64,000 bases of DNA from Allorhizobium ampelinum S4 (GTDB lineage: Bacteria > Pseudomonadota > Alphaproteobacteria > Rhizobiales > Rhizobiaceae), in the NCBI RefSeq assembly GCF_000016285.1, contig NC_011981.1, forward strand, positions 558,001 to 622,000. The letters run 5' to 3'. Shown in pieces: positions 36,894 through 46,417 of the stretch (its first letter is position 1; each line of letters begins with the position of its first letter). The position numbers and the translations under genes were made by a program. The notes under the pieces are model-generated. The model ran no database searches, was not told the origin of the DNA, and saw only the letters and a list, made by a program, of their open reading frames with translations.

Positions 36894-38108
36894 ATGTCCA
36901 TGCCCAAGCCAATGATTGCCGACCGTCTCAAGAATGTCGCGGTTTCCGCTTCCGCAGCCATGACGCAGCGTGCCCGCGAACTTGCCGCCCAGGGCATTGA
37001 CGTTGTATCCCTCTCATCTGGCGAGCCGGATTTTGCCACCCCCGCCCACGCCATTGAAGCTGCGCATGCGGCAGCGCTGGCTGGTGACACCAAATATCCG
37101 CCGCTGGATGGCACCGCTGCCTTGCGCGCTGCCATTTCCCGCAAATTCAAGCGCGAAAACAGCTTGGACTATGACCCAAGCCAGATTGTTGTCGCAGGTG
37201 GTGGCAAGCAGGTGATTTTCAATGCGGTGATGGCCACCTGCAATCCCGGCGACGAAGTGGTGATCCCCACGCCATCGTGGATCAGCTATGCCGATATCGT
37301 ACGCTTTGCAGGCGGTGTGCCGGTTCCCGTGGAATGCCCGCAGCAGAATGGTTTCAAGCTGCGCGCCGAAGACCTTGAGGCGGCCATTACGCCCAAAACC
37401 AAATGGCTGTTTTTGAACTTCCCCAACAATCCCACAGGTGCCGCCTGCTCGCGCCAGGATATGGCCGCAATTGCCGAAGTGATGCTGCGTCATCCCGACG
37501 TCTGGATCATGACCGACGACATCTATGAACACCTGATCTACGACGGCTTTGAATTTTGCACCATCGCCGAAGTTGAACCACGCCTCTATGACCGCGTGCT
37601 GACGGTAAACGGCGCCTCAAAGGCCTATGCCATGACTGGTTGGCGTCTTGGCTATTGCGGTGGCCCGAAGGATCTCATCAAGGCAATCAGCAATGTCAAC
37701 GGCCAGAACGCGGGCGGTACATCCACCATCACTCAGGCCGCTGCCATGGCTGTTCTGGATGGTCCGCAGGATCTGTTGAAAGAACGCGCCAATATCTACA
37801 AGGGCCGTCGTGATTATGTGCTGTCGCGCCTTGCCGAGATTGATGGTCTGCGCGCCCATAAGCCTGAAGGTGCGTTTTACATCTTCCCCAGCATCGCTGG
37901 CCTGATTGGCAAAACCACCAAGGGTGGCCGCAAGATTGAAAACGACGCCGATTTCGTCTCGGCCCTGATTGATGAGCAGCATGTTGCGACCGTTCAAGGT
38001 GCGGCCTATGGCATGAGCCCCTTCTTCCGCATTTCCTATGCCACCAGCATGGAACGGCTTACAGCGGGCTGTGACCGGATTGCGCAATTCTGCAAGGATA
38101 TGAAGTAA
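36894..38108 (+). CDS. PLP-dependent class I aminotransferase (aspartate aminotransferase-like)
   Basis: This 404-residue fold-type I enzyme has NNPTGAA, the aspartate in IMTDDIYEHL, and the PLP lysine in NGASKAYAMTGWRLGYCGGP (near residue 243). It would move an amino group between glutamate or aspartate and keto acids. It sits 48 bases after pxpA, so it may use glutamate released from 5-oxoproline. The exact substrate is not evident. Confidence 0.9.
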   Translation: MSMPKPMIADRLKNVAVSASAAMTQRARELAAQGIDVVSLSSGEPDFATPAHAIEAAHAAALAGDTKYPPLDGTAALRAAISRKFKRENSLDYDPSQIVVAGGGKQVIFNAVMATCNPGDEVVIPTPSWISYADIVRFAGGVPVPVECPQQNGFKLRAEDLEAAITPKTKWLFLNFPNNPTGAACSRQDMAAIAEVMLRHPDVWIMTDDIYEHLIYDGFEFCTIAEVEPRLYDRVLTVNGASKAYAMTGWRLGYCGGPKDLIKAISNVNGQNAGGTSTITQAAAMAVLDGPQDLLKERANIYKGRRDYVLSRLAEIDGLRAHKPEGAFYIFPSIAGLIGKTTKGGRKIENDADFVSALIDEQHVATVQGAAYGMSPFFRISYATSMERLTAGCDRIAQFCKDMK

Positions 38109-38172
38109 TCTTGGCCATGTAGAAAATATTGCACCATGCATCCCAACGGATGCATGGCGCGCATAAACCGCT

Positions 38173-39078
38173 CTAATTCTTCAACTGCCGCGTCAAACGC
38201 AGCAAAATATCCCTGACGGCCACGGCTGAGTCTGACAATTGCGCGTGTTCAGACACACAGAGTGACAGGGTTTCTTCAATCTGCGGCGACAGGGTGCGGC
38301 AGATGATCTGGCTGCTTGCCTCTGCGGTGATGCGATCAGCCACCGCCTTGGGCATGATAGTTGCCCCAACACCGCCACTGACTGCCCGCGTCAGGGTGCG
38401 AATAACCTCTACCTCGCCAATCACGTTCAGCTTGGTACGGCTGCGGGCAAAGGCCATATCCACGGCACGGCGCACAAAATTATACGGCGGCGGCAGCAGA
38501 AAAGGCAGCTCTTCCAGATTGGCGACCGAGAGCGGCTTGTCATCGGCCTCAATGCCAAAATCCTCATGGGCCACCAGAAAGAAATCTTCGCGCAGTAAAG
38601 GATCGAAGTGAACACCCTTCATGGGTCCGGTGCCGTGGATGAGGGCGATTTCAAGCTTGTTGTTCATCAACATTTGGCTATAGGCCTGCCCCACGCTTTC
38701 GGTCAGATGCAGCACAATGCCCGGATAAAGCCTGCGTGTTTCCGCCAGCAACTCAAACGAGAGCGTTGCCGCGCTGCTAAACGGAGCCAGACCCACCGAG
38801 ACCCGCCCGGCCAAATGCTTGCCTGCGGCCAGCACATCGGCATGGGCCTGATCCATCTGCCGCAGAATCATCTGCGCATGACGATAGACTTGCGCGCCCG
38901 CATCGGTCATCACCACGCCTTGCTGGCTGCGCAGCAAAAGCTTCGTGCCGAAATGTTCTTCCAGCGAGGCAAGTTGCTGGCTCAAGGCGGGCTGAGCGAT
39001 ATGCAGAATATCGGCCGCACGGGTAATGCTGCCTGTATCGACAATCACGATGAAGGATTTGAAGCGCCTGATATCCAT
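38173..39078 (-). CDS. LysR-family transcriptional regulator
   Basis: This 301-residue regulator has an N-terminal helix-turn-helix (GSITRAADILHIAQPALSQQLASLEE) and a type 2 periplasmic-like effector domain. It is divergent from the SDR and ABC transporter operon and lies next to the aminotransferase. The spacer carries a dyad ATAAG-N5-CTTAT at 39227-39241, suitable as its operator. The likely effector is the imported amino acid or lactam, which is inference. Confidence 0.93.
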   Translation of the reverse strand: MDIRRFKSFIVIVDTGSITRAADILHIAQPALSQQLASLEEHFGTKLLLRSQQGVVMTDAGAQVYRHAQMILRQMDQAHADVLAAGKHLAGRVSVGLAPFSSAATLSFELLAETRRLYPGIVLHLTESVGQAYSQMLMNNKLEIALIHGTGPMKGVHFDPLLREDFFLVAHEDFGIEADDKPLSVANLEELPFLLPPPYNFVRRAVDMAFARSRTKLNVIGEVEVIRTLTRAVSGGVGATIMPKAVADRITAEASSQIICRTLSPQIEETLSLCVSEHAQLSDSAVAVRDILLRLTRQLKN

Positions 39079-39226
39079 GGGGGAAGTAAACTCGAATTCT
39101 ATGGGGTCAAGCCTTCACACTATGCAGCAGCCGTCACGCCGTAAATGGATAAAACAAGGTTTTGAGCTGGCTTTGGCGGGTTGTGCGATCATGAAGACCA
39201 GTTTTTGGGCAATTGCCACCAAGCTC

Positions 39227-39241
39227 ATAAGATAGGCTTAT
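39227..39241. promoter_or_regulatory. Probable LysR binding site
   Basis: ATAAG-ATAGG-CTTAT is a 5-5-5 dyad with a T-N11-A core, in the spacer between the LysR gene and the SDR gene that it probably controls. Confidence 0.45.
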
Positions 39242-39317
39242 CACTCCACATATAATCGGCATTATCGCTCAGACTAAAGCTTCGCTAGTCTTTCCCAAGA
39301 ACAAAAGAGGACGTCAG

Positions 39318-40070
39318 ATGCCATTTTCGGATTACAAAACTGCGCTTGTCACTGGCGCATCCTCCGGGATCGGAGCCGCTATTGTGGAGCGGCTGTGCGC
39401 TGAGAATGTTGAAGTGCATGCGGTTGCCAGAAGTGGTGATCTCCTCAAACAGCTTTCCGAGAAAACCGGCTGCATTGCCCATGTGATTGACGTCACGGAT
39501 CGCGCCGCTCTGGCGGACCTCACATCCAAAATTCCATTTGATATTCTCGTCAATAATGCCGGTGTTGACCGTCCAAAGAAGTTTCTGGAAGCAGAAGACG
39601 GCGATATTGACCTGCTGGTGGATGTGAACCTGCGGGCTGTCTTGCATCTGTGCCGCATGGTTGTGCCGGGCATGGTGGCGCGCGATCGTGGCCACGTTAT
39701 CAACATCTCATCCATCGCCGCTCAGTATAATTTCGGTGGAAATTCCTCCTATCACGCTACCAAGGCTGGCGTCAGCATGCTGTCCAACCAGTTGCGCATT
39801 GATGCCTTTGGCAAGCGCGTGCGGGTCACGGAAATCTGCCCCGGCCGCGTTGCAACCGATATTTTCACCCATGTCCACGGTGATGACCCTTCAGTGCGTG
39901 AGCGCTTTATTGATGGCTTTGAATTGCCACAGGCGTCCGACATTGCCGATGCCATTGCCTTTGCCATTGCCGCACCCATTGCCGTTAACATCGGCCATAT
40001 GGAAATCACCCCCACCCTACAAGTGATGGGCGGATTGCAGACGGCCAAGCCGGAGGAGCGGAAGCCTTGA
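39318..40070 (+). CDS. Short-chain dehydrogenase/reductase
   Basis: This 250-residue SDR has the cofactor motif TGASSGIG (residues 8-15), NNAG, an active-site Ser in HVINISSIA and the YHATK motif. The gene is the first of a five-gene run with an amino acid ABC transporter; its stop overlaps the first permease start (ATGA-like, TTG start). A hydroxy or keto intermediate of the imported compound is a reasonable substrate. It is most like NADP-dependent serine/3-hydroxy acid dehydrogenases (YdfG group), a weak resemblance. Confidence 0.88.
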   Translation: MPFSDYKTALVTGASSGIGAAIVERLCAENVEVHAVARSGDLLKQLSEKTGCIAHVIDVTDRAALADLTSKIPFDILVNNAGVDRPKKFLEAEDGDIDLLVDVNLRAVLHLCRMVVPGMVARDRGHVINISSIAAQYNFGGNSSYHATKAGVSMLSNQLRIDAFGKRVRVTEICPGRVATDIFTHVHGDDPSVRERFIDGFELPQASDIADAIAFAIAAPIAVNIGHMEITPTLQVMGGLQTAKPEERKP

Positions 40071-40774
40071 AGGGGTTCGATCTCTCAGCAATTCTTGGCA
40101 ATCCAGACTATGTCTCCATGCTGCTGCACGGCATAGAGATGACCTTCATTATCGCCATTGGCTCATGGGTTTTGGCGATGACACTTGCGGTTTTACTGCT
40201 GGCGCTGCGGTTTTCGCCGGGCGGTATCGGCAATGCCATTGTCACGGCCTATGTTTCCTATCACCGCAATGTGCCAACGCTTGTGCAGCTGGTGCTGTGG
40301 TATTTTGGCATTTTCACCCTGATGCCCAGCGGCCTCAGCGCATGGCTGGTCAATCACAATGCCGAAACCATCTTTGCGGTTATCGGTCTTGGCCTGTGTC
40401 AGGCCGCTTACTTCAGCGAAGACCTGCGCTCAGGCCTGCGCTCCATCAGCCCAGGCCAGATGGAAGCGGCCCGCGCCTTGGGCCACGGCTATCTCTCGGC
40501 CATGCGTTACGTGATGATTCCGCAAGGGGTGCGCAATGCACTGCCACCGCTGATCAATCATACGGTATCGCTGTTTAAAAACAGCAGTCTTGCGATTGTT
40601 GTTGGTGCGTCAGAGCTTACCCATGCCGTGAAGGAAATCGAAAACATCACCTTCAGAACATTTGAGAGCTATCTGATTGGCACGGTGCTGTATCTGTTCT
40701 TTTCTCTGCTGATCATGGCAGGCGGCGCGTATCTGCAGTGGCGCGTTGATCATGCAAGGGGTGTGCGGGCATGA
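40067..40774 (+). CDS. Polar amino acid ABC transporter permease (HisM/GlnP type)
   Basis: This 235-residue permease has about five membrane segments and the cytoplasmic coupling motif EAARALGHGYLSAMRYVMIPQ near residues 137-157. The gene starts at TTG 40067, overlapping the preceding stop, and overlaps the next permease. The two permeases form the heteromeric channel of a PAAT-family importer. Confidence 0.92.
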   Translation: MKGFDLSAILGNPDYVSMLLHGIEMTFIIAIGSWVLAMTLAVLLLALRFSPGGIGNAIVTAYVSYHRNVPTLVQLVLWYFGIFTLMPSGLSAWLVNHNAETIFAVIGLGLCQAAYFSEDLRSGLRSISPGQMEAARALGHGYLSAMRYVMIPQGVRNALPPLINHTVSLFKNSSLAIVVGASELTHAVKEIENITFRTFESYLIGTVLYLFFSLLIMAGGAYLQWRVDHARGVRA

Positions 40775-41523
40775 TCCACGACATCATCAAGATTGTGCAG
40801 GACTATTGGTTGCTGTTGTTGATCGGCCAATATCCCAATGGCCCGCTCGGTGGCCTTGCCAACACGCTGATCCTATCGGTTTTCAGCATCGCGCTGGCCT
40901 TTCCCCTCAGCATTCTTTTGGCCCTTGCGCGCATGTCCAAATGGCGCACGCTGCGCTGGCCGGTCACGTTCCTCGTCTATGTCACCCGTGGCGTGCCGTT
41001 GCTGATGTTGATTTTGTGGTGCTATTTTCTGGTGCCGCTGCTCACGGGGGCCGATGTGCCAAGCTTTATCACCATGCTGACAACGCTGGTGGTGTATCAA
41101 AGCTGCTTTCTCAGCGAAGTTGTGCGAAGCGGCATTGTTGCGCTGGGCCATGGACAGATGGAAGCCGCCAAGGCCCTTGGGCACAGCTATCCCAGCGCCA
41201 TGCGCTATGTGGTTTTGCCGCAGGCGCTGTACAATGTCATTCCCAGCATCCTGTCTACCTTCGTCTCAACCATCAAGGACACAACACTGGGCTCTGTCAT
41301 CAATGTGCCGGACCTGACCTTTGCTGCCAATCAGGTCAACAATGATCTGCTGACCCAGCCGTTTCAGGTCTACCTGATCCTTGCCCTGATCTATTACGTG
41401 ATTTGCTGGAGCCTGACCCATGCCGCCAAACGATTGGAGGGCAGCATCTCCCGCCGCCGTGCCGGTCTGTCCGGCAAAGGTGAAGACGCCCCCAGCATCA
41501 CGCCCCAACTTGTCTCGGAGTAG
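40771..41523 (+). CDS. Polar amino acid ABC transporter permease (HisQ/GltK type)
   Basis: This is a 250-residue second permease with the coupling motif [21 protein letters not shown] near residues 130-150 and four to six hydrophobic segments. It pairs with the upstream permease. A charged C-terminal tail (residues 224-250) is not typical but not rare. Confidence 0.92.
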   Translation: MIHDIIKIVQDYWLLLLIGQYPNGPLGGLANTLILSVFSIALAFPLSILLALARMSKWRTLRWPVTFLVYVTRGVPLLMLILWCYFLVPLLTGADVPSFITMLTTLVVYQSCFLSEVVRSGIVALGHGQMEAAKALGHSYPSAMRYVVLPQALYNVIPSILSTFVSTIKDTTLGSVINVPDLTFAANQVNNDLLTQPFQVYLILALIYYVICWSLTHAAKRLEGSISRRRAGLSGKGEDAPSITPQLVSE

Positions 41524-41528
41524 AAGCC

Positions 41529-42296
41529 ATGCCCTTATCCAAGCCAGCCATTGAAAAGCAGCAAACCATTACGCTGTCCAAGGTTCGCAAGAGCTATGGC
41601 AATTACGAGGTGCTGAAAGGTGTTGATGCCCATGTCAACCGGGGCGAGGTTGTTGTCATCTGCGGGCCGTCGGGATCTGGCAAATCCACCCTGATCCGCA
41701 CGATCAATCGCCTTGAGGAAATCAGCAGCGGCTCGATCTCCTTTGAGGGGCAGGAGGTGCATGTGCCGATGCGCACAAAGCAGCTCAATGCCCTGCGCAG
41801 CCAGATTGGCTTTGTATTCCAGAGCTTTAACCTGTTTCCGCATCTGTCCGTTGTCGATAACGTCGCCATGTCGCCCGTGCGGGTCAAAGGCGTGGCCCCC
41901 GACGTGGCCCATGATAAAGCCATTCGGTTGCTGGATCGGGTTGGCCTTGCCGACAAAGCCAATGCCTATCCGGCGCAATTGTCGGGTGGCCAGCAGCAGC
42001 GTGTGGCCATTGCCCGCGCACTCGCCATGGAACCTCCAGTGATGCTGTTTGATGAACCCACCAGCGCGCTGGACCCGGAAATGGTCGGCGAAGTGCTGGC
42101 GGTGATGAAAAGCCTTGCCGCCGATGGCATGACCATGATGTGCGTGACCCATGAAATGGGCTTTGCCCGCGATGTGGCCGACCACATCTGGTTTATCGAT
42201 GCCGGGCAAATTCTGGAAATAGCACCACCGGAAACCTTCTTCACCAATCCCACCCATCCCCGCGCCCAGCGTTTTCTCTCGGAACTGCGCCACTAA
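41529..42296 (+). CDS. Polar amino acid ABC transporter ATP-binding protein (GlnQ type)
   Basis: This is a 255-residue nucleotide-binding subunit with Walker [10 protein letters not shown], the signature [17 protein letters not shown], Walker [15 protein letters not shown] and the switch His in [13 protein letters not shown]. It drives the two permeases encoded just upstream. Confidence 0.95.
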   Translation: MPLSKPAIEKQQTITLSKVRKSYGNYEVLKGVDAHVNRGEVVVICGPSGSGKSTLIRTINRLEEISSGSISFEGQEVHVPMRTKQLNALRSQIGFVFQSFNLFPHLSVVDNVAMSPVRVKGVAPDVAHDKAIRLLDRVGLADKANAYPAQLSGGQQQRVAIARALAMEPPVMLFDEPTSALDPEMVGEVLAVMKSLAADGMTMMCVTHEMGFARDVADHIWFIDAGQILEIAPPETFFTNPTHPRAQRFLSELRH

Positions 42297-42369
42297 AAGC
42301 CAGCTTTAGAGAAGGGCAAATAGGACCAAACAACCACTCACATCACAATAAAAACCAAGGAGAACAGCA

Positions 42370-43209
42370 ATGAACATGAAATGCATCACATTAGGCTTGG
42401 CGCTTGCCGCCACCACCGCCATTGCAGCCCCTGCAAGCGCCGATCAGCTGGCCGATATCATGGCGGCCAAGACCCTGCGTTGCGCAACCTTCGCCGATGT
42501 TCCCCCCTTTGCCTCTCCAGACCCAAAGACCCGCGAAATGGCTGGCTTTGACGTTGATCTGTGCAACGCCATTGCAGCCAAACTGGGCGTGAAGGCCGAA
42601 ATCAAGCCGGTATCGGTGGAAGCCCGCGTGCCCGAAGTCAAGCTTGGCCGCGTCGACATCACCGTTGCCAATCTCGCCTACACTTTGAGCCGCGCCGAAC
42701 AGATTCAGTTCAGCGATCCTTACTATCTCGCCAAGGAAATGCTGATTGTGCCTGCCGACACGGCTGGCAAGACAAAGGCTGATTTCTCCGGCAAGCGTTT
42801 GGCCTCCACCAAGGGTTCTACATCCGAGATGTCGATCAAGCTCAACAAGTCGGACCCGTTGACGTTTCAGGATACGGCATCGGCCTATCTCGCCGTTCAG
42901 CAGGGCAAGGCTGAAGGCATGGTTGCCAACACCATGACCACCACCAAATTCGTCAACGAATCCCAGACCAAGGGCAAGAGGATGCGGATGATCGATGATC
43001 CGATGCTTTATCAGCCCATCGGTGTTGGCATGAAAAAGGACGAGCCAGCCCTGACCGCCAAGATCAACGATACGCTGCGCGCGCTGGATGCTGATGGCGA
43101 AATCAACAAAATCTGGAACAAATGGCTTGGCCCGGACACCGAATATAAAATGACCCGCACCGACAAGGTTGTGAAATTGAGCGAATTGAAGTTCGACCCG
43201 ATTCCATAA
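42370..43209 (+). CDS. Amino acid ABC transporter substrate-binding protein
   Basis: This 279-residue periplasmic protein has a signal peptide (residues 1-24, cut after ASA) and the family-3 solute-binding motif (GFDVDLCNAIAAKLGVKAEIKPV). It is most like polar amino acid binding proteins. The gene follows the ATPase by 73 bases with an AAGGAGAA site and is often the most expressed of such operons. With the 5-oxoprolinase and aminotransferase genes nearby, glutamate, glutamine or 5-oxoproline are plausible ligands, not proven. Confidence 0.92.
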   Translation: MNMKCITLGLALAATTAIAAPASADQLADIMAAKTLRCATFADVPPFASPDPKTREMAGFDVDLCNAIAAKLGVKAEIKPVSVEARVPEVKLGRVDITVANLAYTLSRAEQIQFSDPYYLAKEMLIVPADTAGKTKADFSGKRLASTKGSTSEMSIKLNKSDPLTFQDTASAYLAVQQGKAEGMVANTMTTTKFVNESQTKGKRMRMIDDPMLYQPIGVGMKKDEPALTAKINDTLRALDADGEINKIWNKWLGPDTEYKMTRTDKVVKLSELKFDPIP

Positions 43210-43244
43210 CCAATAACCCTAAACTTGATTGGGTATGTAATTCT

Positions 43245-43280
43245 CCTTCACCGGCATGACATCCGTCACGCCGGTGAAGG
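43245..43280. terminator. Hairpin terminator after the ABC operon
   Basis: CCTTCACCGGC pairs with GCCGGTGAAGG, and an inner TGAC/GTCA extends the stem to a four-base loop (ATCC). It lies 36 bases after the stop, with only a weak T-rich tail. Confidence 0.65.
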
Positions 43281-43346
43281 TGCTTTCGCAAAGATTCCAA
43301 GCCACCAACCCAATCCCAATTGCCAAGCTTTCAGTTATTGCAGCTA

Positions 43347-44195
43347 GGCCGCACACTCATAAACCGGGTTTGCAAATCGGCCTGATTTTGATTCACTGAG
43401 GCCTTGATTTGGAGGCCTCTCATGACCCGTCGCCGGTTTGATCTCACCGATTTCGAATGGACTGTCATCCAGCCCTTGTTGCCCAACAAGCCGCGTGGGG
43501 TGCCACGGGTTGACGACCGGCGGGTGATCAACGGCATCTTGTGGCGGTTTCGGACAGGTTCACCCTGGGCAGACGTTCCTGATCGATATGGTCCATATAC
43601 AACCTGCTACAACCGGTTCGTGCGATGGCGAAAGGCGGGTGTCTGGGATCATGTTCTGGGCGAGATTTCCAAGGCTTTCGACGGCGATATCGTTATGATC
43701 GACAGCTCCTGTGTCCGTGTTCATCAACATGCGGCCACGGGAAAAAGGGGGATCAACACGATGGCTGCATGGGACGTTCCCGTGGCGGCTTGACCACCAA
43801 AATCCACGCCGTTGTCGACGCCGATGGCCGACCGATCCGTCTCGCACTCACAGCCGGTCAAGCCCATGATGGTCGCATGGCAGAACCATTGTTACAGACA
43901 ATCTCCAAGGGTGCGATCCTGCTGGCGGACAAGGCCTACGATACCAACGCGATCAGAGCATTTGCAAAGCAAAGGCAGGCATGGGCCAATATTCCTGCCA
44001 AGAGCAATCGGAAGGGAAGCTTCCCTTTCAGCCAATGGGTTTACCGACAGCGCAATCTCGTTGAGCGTTTCTTCAGCAAACTCAAACAGTTCAGAGGCAT
44101 CGCAACCCGTTACGACAAAGACCCATTGAACTTTCTCGCCGCTGTCAAATTGGCAGCAGCAAGAATTTGGATCAGATCGTTATGAGTCTACGGCC
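43347..44195 (+). mobile_element. IS5-family, IS427-group insertion sequence, about 849 bp
   Basis: The ends match as terminal inverted repeats: left GGCCGCACACTCATAA and right (reverse complement) GGCCGTAGACTCATAA agree at 14 of 16 bases. Both ends abut TA (43345-43346 and 44196-44197), within CTAG, which fits the TA target duplication of this group. The element carries one transposase in two overlapping frames. It lies between the ABC operon and the debris at 44304-44660. Confidence 0.85.
43422..44185 (+). CDS. IS427-group transposase in two frames joined by a -1 frameshift
   Basis: The first frame (43422-43793) encodes the N-terminal half with FDLTDFEWTVIQPLLP and the first catalytic Asp in MIDSSCVRVHQHA. 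The second frame (open from 43625, ending 44185) encodes GRSRGGLTTKIHAVVDADG, the second Asp in LLADKAYDTNAIR and the Glu in RNLVERFFSKLKQFRGIATRYDK. The frames differ by -1, and a slippery run of A and G (about 43741-43751) lies near the join, as in other IS427-group elements. This looks like programmed frameshifting, so the element may be active. Confidence 0.85.
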
Positions 44196-44303
44196 TAGAG
44201 GCCTCGCGCGCGATATCTTCAATCAAGAAGAGAGGGCGATGACCAGCCAGATTGTTCACTGCGCGGTCTATAATGCCCGCGTCCTCTATGCCTCCATCTG
44301 CGC

Positions 44304-44510
44304 AGCATTCTGATCCATTGCGACTTCAGTGGATAAGTCGTCAGCACTCGCAATGACTTCTCGGCTGCCGTTGTCGATAGCACCGGCCGCATCAGAGACA
44401 GCACACATAGTCTCGGAAAACTGGCTTAGAGCTGCGTCGAAATTGGCACGCAGCGTTTCGAACTCAGCAGCAAAGGGTTGAACAAGCTGAAAGGTGAGGT
44501 CGCCGCGATC
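44304..44510 (-). pseudogene. Methyl-accepting chemotaxis protein fragment
   Basis: The minus strand encodes GDLTFQLVQPFAAEFETLRANFDAALSQF and then SREVIASADDLS, the linker just after a HAMP domain in rhizobial chemotaxis receptors. Both the sensor and the signalling domains are missing. It runs in frame into a transposase fragment at its upstream end, so it is debris from an insertion event. Confidence 0.6.
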
Positions 44511-44660
44511 GAACTGCGTCAGCCACAACTGGATGAGATTGGCTGAAACGCCGTAAGTTCGCTGCGCATCGCGCCGCCCAGTCACGCCGTTTCGAATATC
44601 CTGGCAAAGCTGCACCTTGAACGGCGTTGAATGTCGTCGATATGGACCTCGAAACTCCAT
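44502..44660 (-). pseudogene. Transposase N-terminal helix-turn-helix fragment
   Basis: Translation gives YRRHSTPFKVQLCQDIRNGVTG and YGVSANLIQLWLTQFDRG, the opening of the small transposase subunit of an IS3- or IS66-like element. The catalytic part is absent. It joins the chemotaxis fragment at a shared GDL. Confidence 0.6.
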
Positions 44661-44710
44661 GCAAGGAACGTCGACAATCGGATGACAGACGCTAAGATTG
44701 TCGTTGATGT

Positions 44711-46417
44711 TTACCCTCTTCGCTCTGGCAGCTTTTCCTTTTTGCTGATCACGCCCAGCAACAGGCAGACCAAATGCAGTACCGGAGCACCCGCTTTTGA
44801 GAAGGCGATTTTTTGCAAGGTCGGCCATCTCTTGGCAATCGGGAGCTGTTTGGCGCTGACATGCACTGTCGCGTCTGCCAGTCCCGCCGGATCAACGCGC
44901 TGCTTGATCAGCCGCATCCATGAAGTGACGTTGCTGTAGCGCGGTCCAAACAATTCGATCAATGGACCCGCCATGAAGCCCATCAATCCGAGCCTTGGGT
45001 TGCGATCCACCATATCAAGGTGTTTGAGGAAGCCTTTCCAACCCGCTCCGATGCCTTTCACGGTCCCTGCCTGCGATGCAAGGATGTTTTCCGTCCACAA
45101 TTGCCGGCTCTCGGTTGGCCAGACCCAGCAGCCTTCCTTGCCGTCGGCTGCGAAATTGCGGCCGGGCATGCGATCTTTTGCCATAATGTCCTCGCTGGCC
45201 TTGATCACGTCCGGCAGCAGGTTAAAGGTTTCCATAACCCCAAAGCTGGTGCCGCCGGAACCGGCACCCCGGAAGACGCGGCTGACATAAAGCGACGTCA
45301 CCAGCGTGCGCAGCAACACTTCCGTGTCCTTTTGTTCAATCGGAATCATCCGCCCGCCGGTGCTCGCAACAATGTGCTGCACAGTCTTCTCCTGATAGGC
45401 CGTCTGCCCCGCAGAATGACCGATGGTCAGGATCTGCCAGCCAAACCTGTTTTCCGGACGCGCACATTCCGGCAGGTCGCCCGCTTCGCGGCGGCGCGCA
45501 TATTCGGCATTGGTGGCCGTCAGCGTCCAACCGATATGGTTTGGTGGCATGCGCAGCAGTGCAAAGGCAACGCCTGTGCGATTCAGGTGAAAGCTGGCGT
45601 CGCGCATCTGTTCAATCGTATCCCAGACGGGCAGAAACAGACGCATGTTTGGCTCCAGTGCCATGCCTCGCATCGGGCTTTGCCCGGTGAGGTTCAAACG
45701 CTTAGGCCCCGCCCACGGATAGAGCTTGTAACCAATACGGGTGAACACGCCGAGGCCGCCATTTGCGCCAATAAGACCACGGATCATGCCGCGCAGGCCC
45801 GGCCCCGGCCCCTCCTCGCTGAACCAGTCATCATCACCACCAAGAGAGCCCATGCGCACGATGTCTCCCTGTGGCGTCACCCATTCTATGCCCAGGATAT
45901 TGCGGAAATTGGCACCCGTGCTGGCACCGGTAATGCCAACCCCCAGAAAGGACGTGGCCGAGGCCAGCGGCGAATGCGACGGCCCCGCACCCACGATATG
46001 ACAGTTGAGCCCCACTTTCATGGCCTCCGCTTGCAATCGGCCCGCAGTTACAAAAGGCTCGATCACCGCCATCTGGTTTGCGGCATCCATCTTGATCAGA
46101 CGGTTCATACGGCAAAGGTCCATCACCACCACATTTTCGCTGGCGCTGAGATAGGTTCCACCATTGCCGGAACTTAACGGACGAAAGGAAAGCCCGCGTG
46201 CAAGACAGCATTTGATAATAGCCGCCACATCCTCTGCCGAGTTGGGCATAACCACGGCAATCGGCCAGTTTTTAAGAAATTTTGGCCCCGGCATCGAGCC
46301 GACACCGCCATTCCAGGCGTAACTTGCAATTGAGCTCGGATCATTGGTGGCATTGTCTTGCCCAACAATGGATTGAAGCGCTTGCAAAACTTCGTTGCGA
46401 TCGTGAGCCATGGTCAT
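44711..46417 (-). CDS. FAD-linked oxidase subunit (GlcD/VAO-like)
   Basis: This is a 568-residue oxidase of the vanillyl-alcohol-oxidase/GlcD superfamily. The FAD-binding core is near residues 70-160 (RPLSSGNGGTYLS, MAVIEPFVTAGRLQAEA), followed by a substrate-side domain. The ATG of this gene overlaps the stop of the iron-sulfur subunit gene. Together with the two upstream genes it forms a GlcDEF-like complex that oxidises a 2-hydroxy acid or an aromatic alcohol and passes electrons to quinone. The substrate cannot be read from sequence. Confidence 0.88.
   Translation of the reverse strand: MTMAHDRNEVLQALQSIVGQDNATNDPSSIASYAWNGGVGSMPGPKFLKNWPIAVVMPNSAEDVAAIIKCCLARGLSFRPLSSGNGGTYLSASENVVVMDLCRMNRLIKMDAANQMAVIEPFVTAGRLQAEAMKVGLNCHIVGAGPSHSPLASATSFLGVGITGASTGANFRNILGIEWVTPQGDIVRMGSLGGDDDWFSEEGPGPGLRGMIRGLIGANGGLGVFTRIGYKLYPWAGPKRLNLTGQSPMRGMALEPNMRLFLPVWDTIEQMRDASFHLNRTGVAFALLRMPPNHIGWTLTATNAEYARRREAGDLPECARPENRFGWQILTIGHSAGQTAYQEKTVQHIVASTGGRMIPIEQKDTEVLLRTLVTSLYVSRVFRGAGSGGTSFGVMETFNLLPDVIKASEDIMAKDRMPGRNFAADGKEGCWVWPTESRQLWTENILASQAGTVKGIGAGWKGFLKHLDMVDRNPRLGLMGFMAGPLIELFGPRYSNVTSWMRLIKQRVDPAGLADATVHVSAKQLPIAKRWPTLQKIAFSKAGAPVLHLVCLLLGVISKKEKLPERRG

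Noticed and set aside
41535..42293. Minus-strand open frame across the ABC ATPase gene
   Set aside because: It is complementary to Walker A, signature and Walker B codons of a real ATPase and is rich in histidine and glycine from reverse-complement codons.
44239..44313. Short plus-strand frame MTSQIVHCAVYNARVLYASICAAF after an AGAGAGGG site
   Set aside because: It has only 24 codons and lies in IS and transposase debris with no sign of a family. It may be the head of a gene lost by insertion, but nothing else supports it.
45020..46177. Plus-strand open frame (385 codons) inside the FAD oxidase gene
   Set aside because: It is an antisense shadow of the oxidase, rich in Arg, His and Pro without any motif, and it overlaps a gene with family signatures on the other strand.
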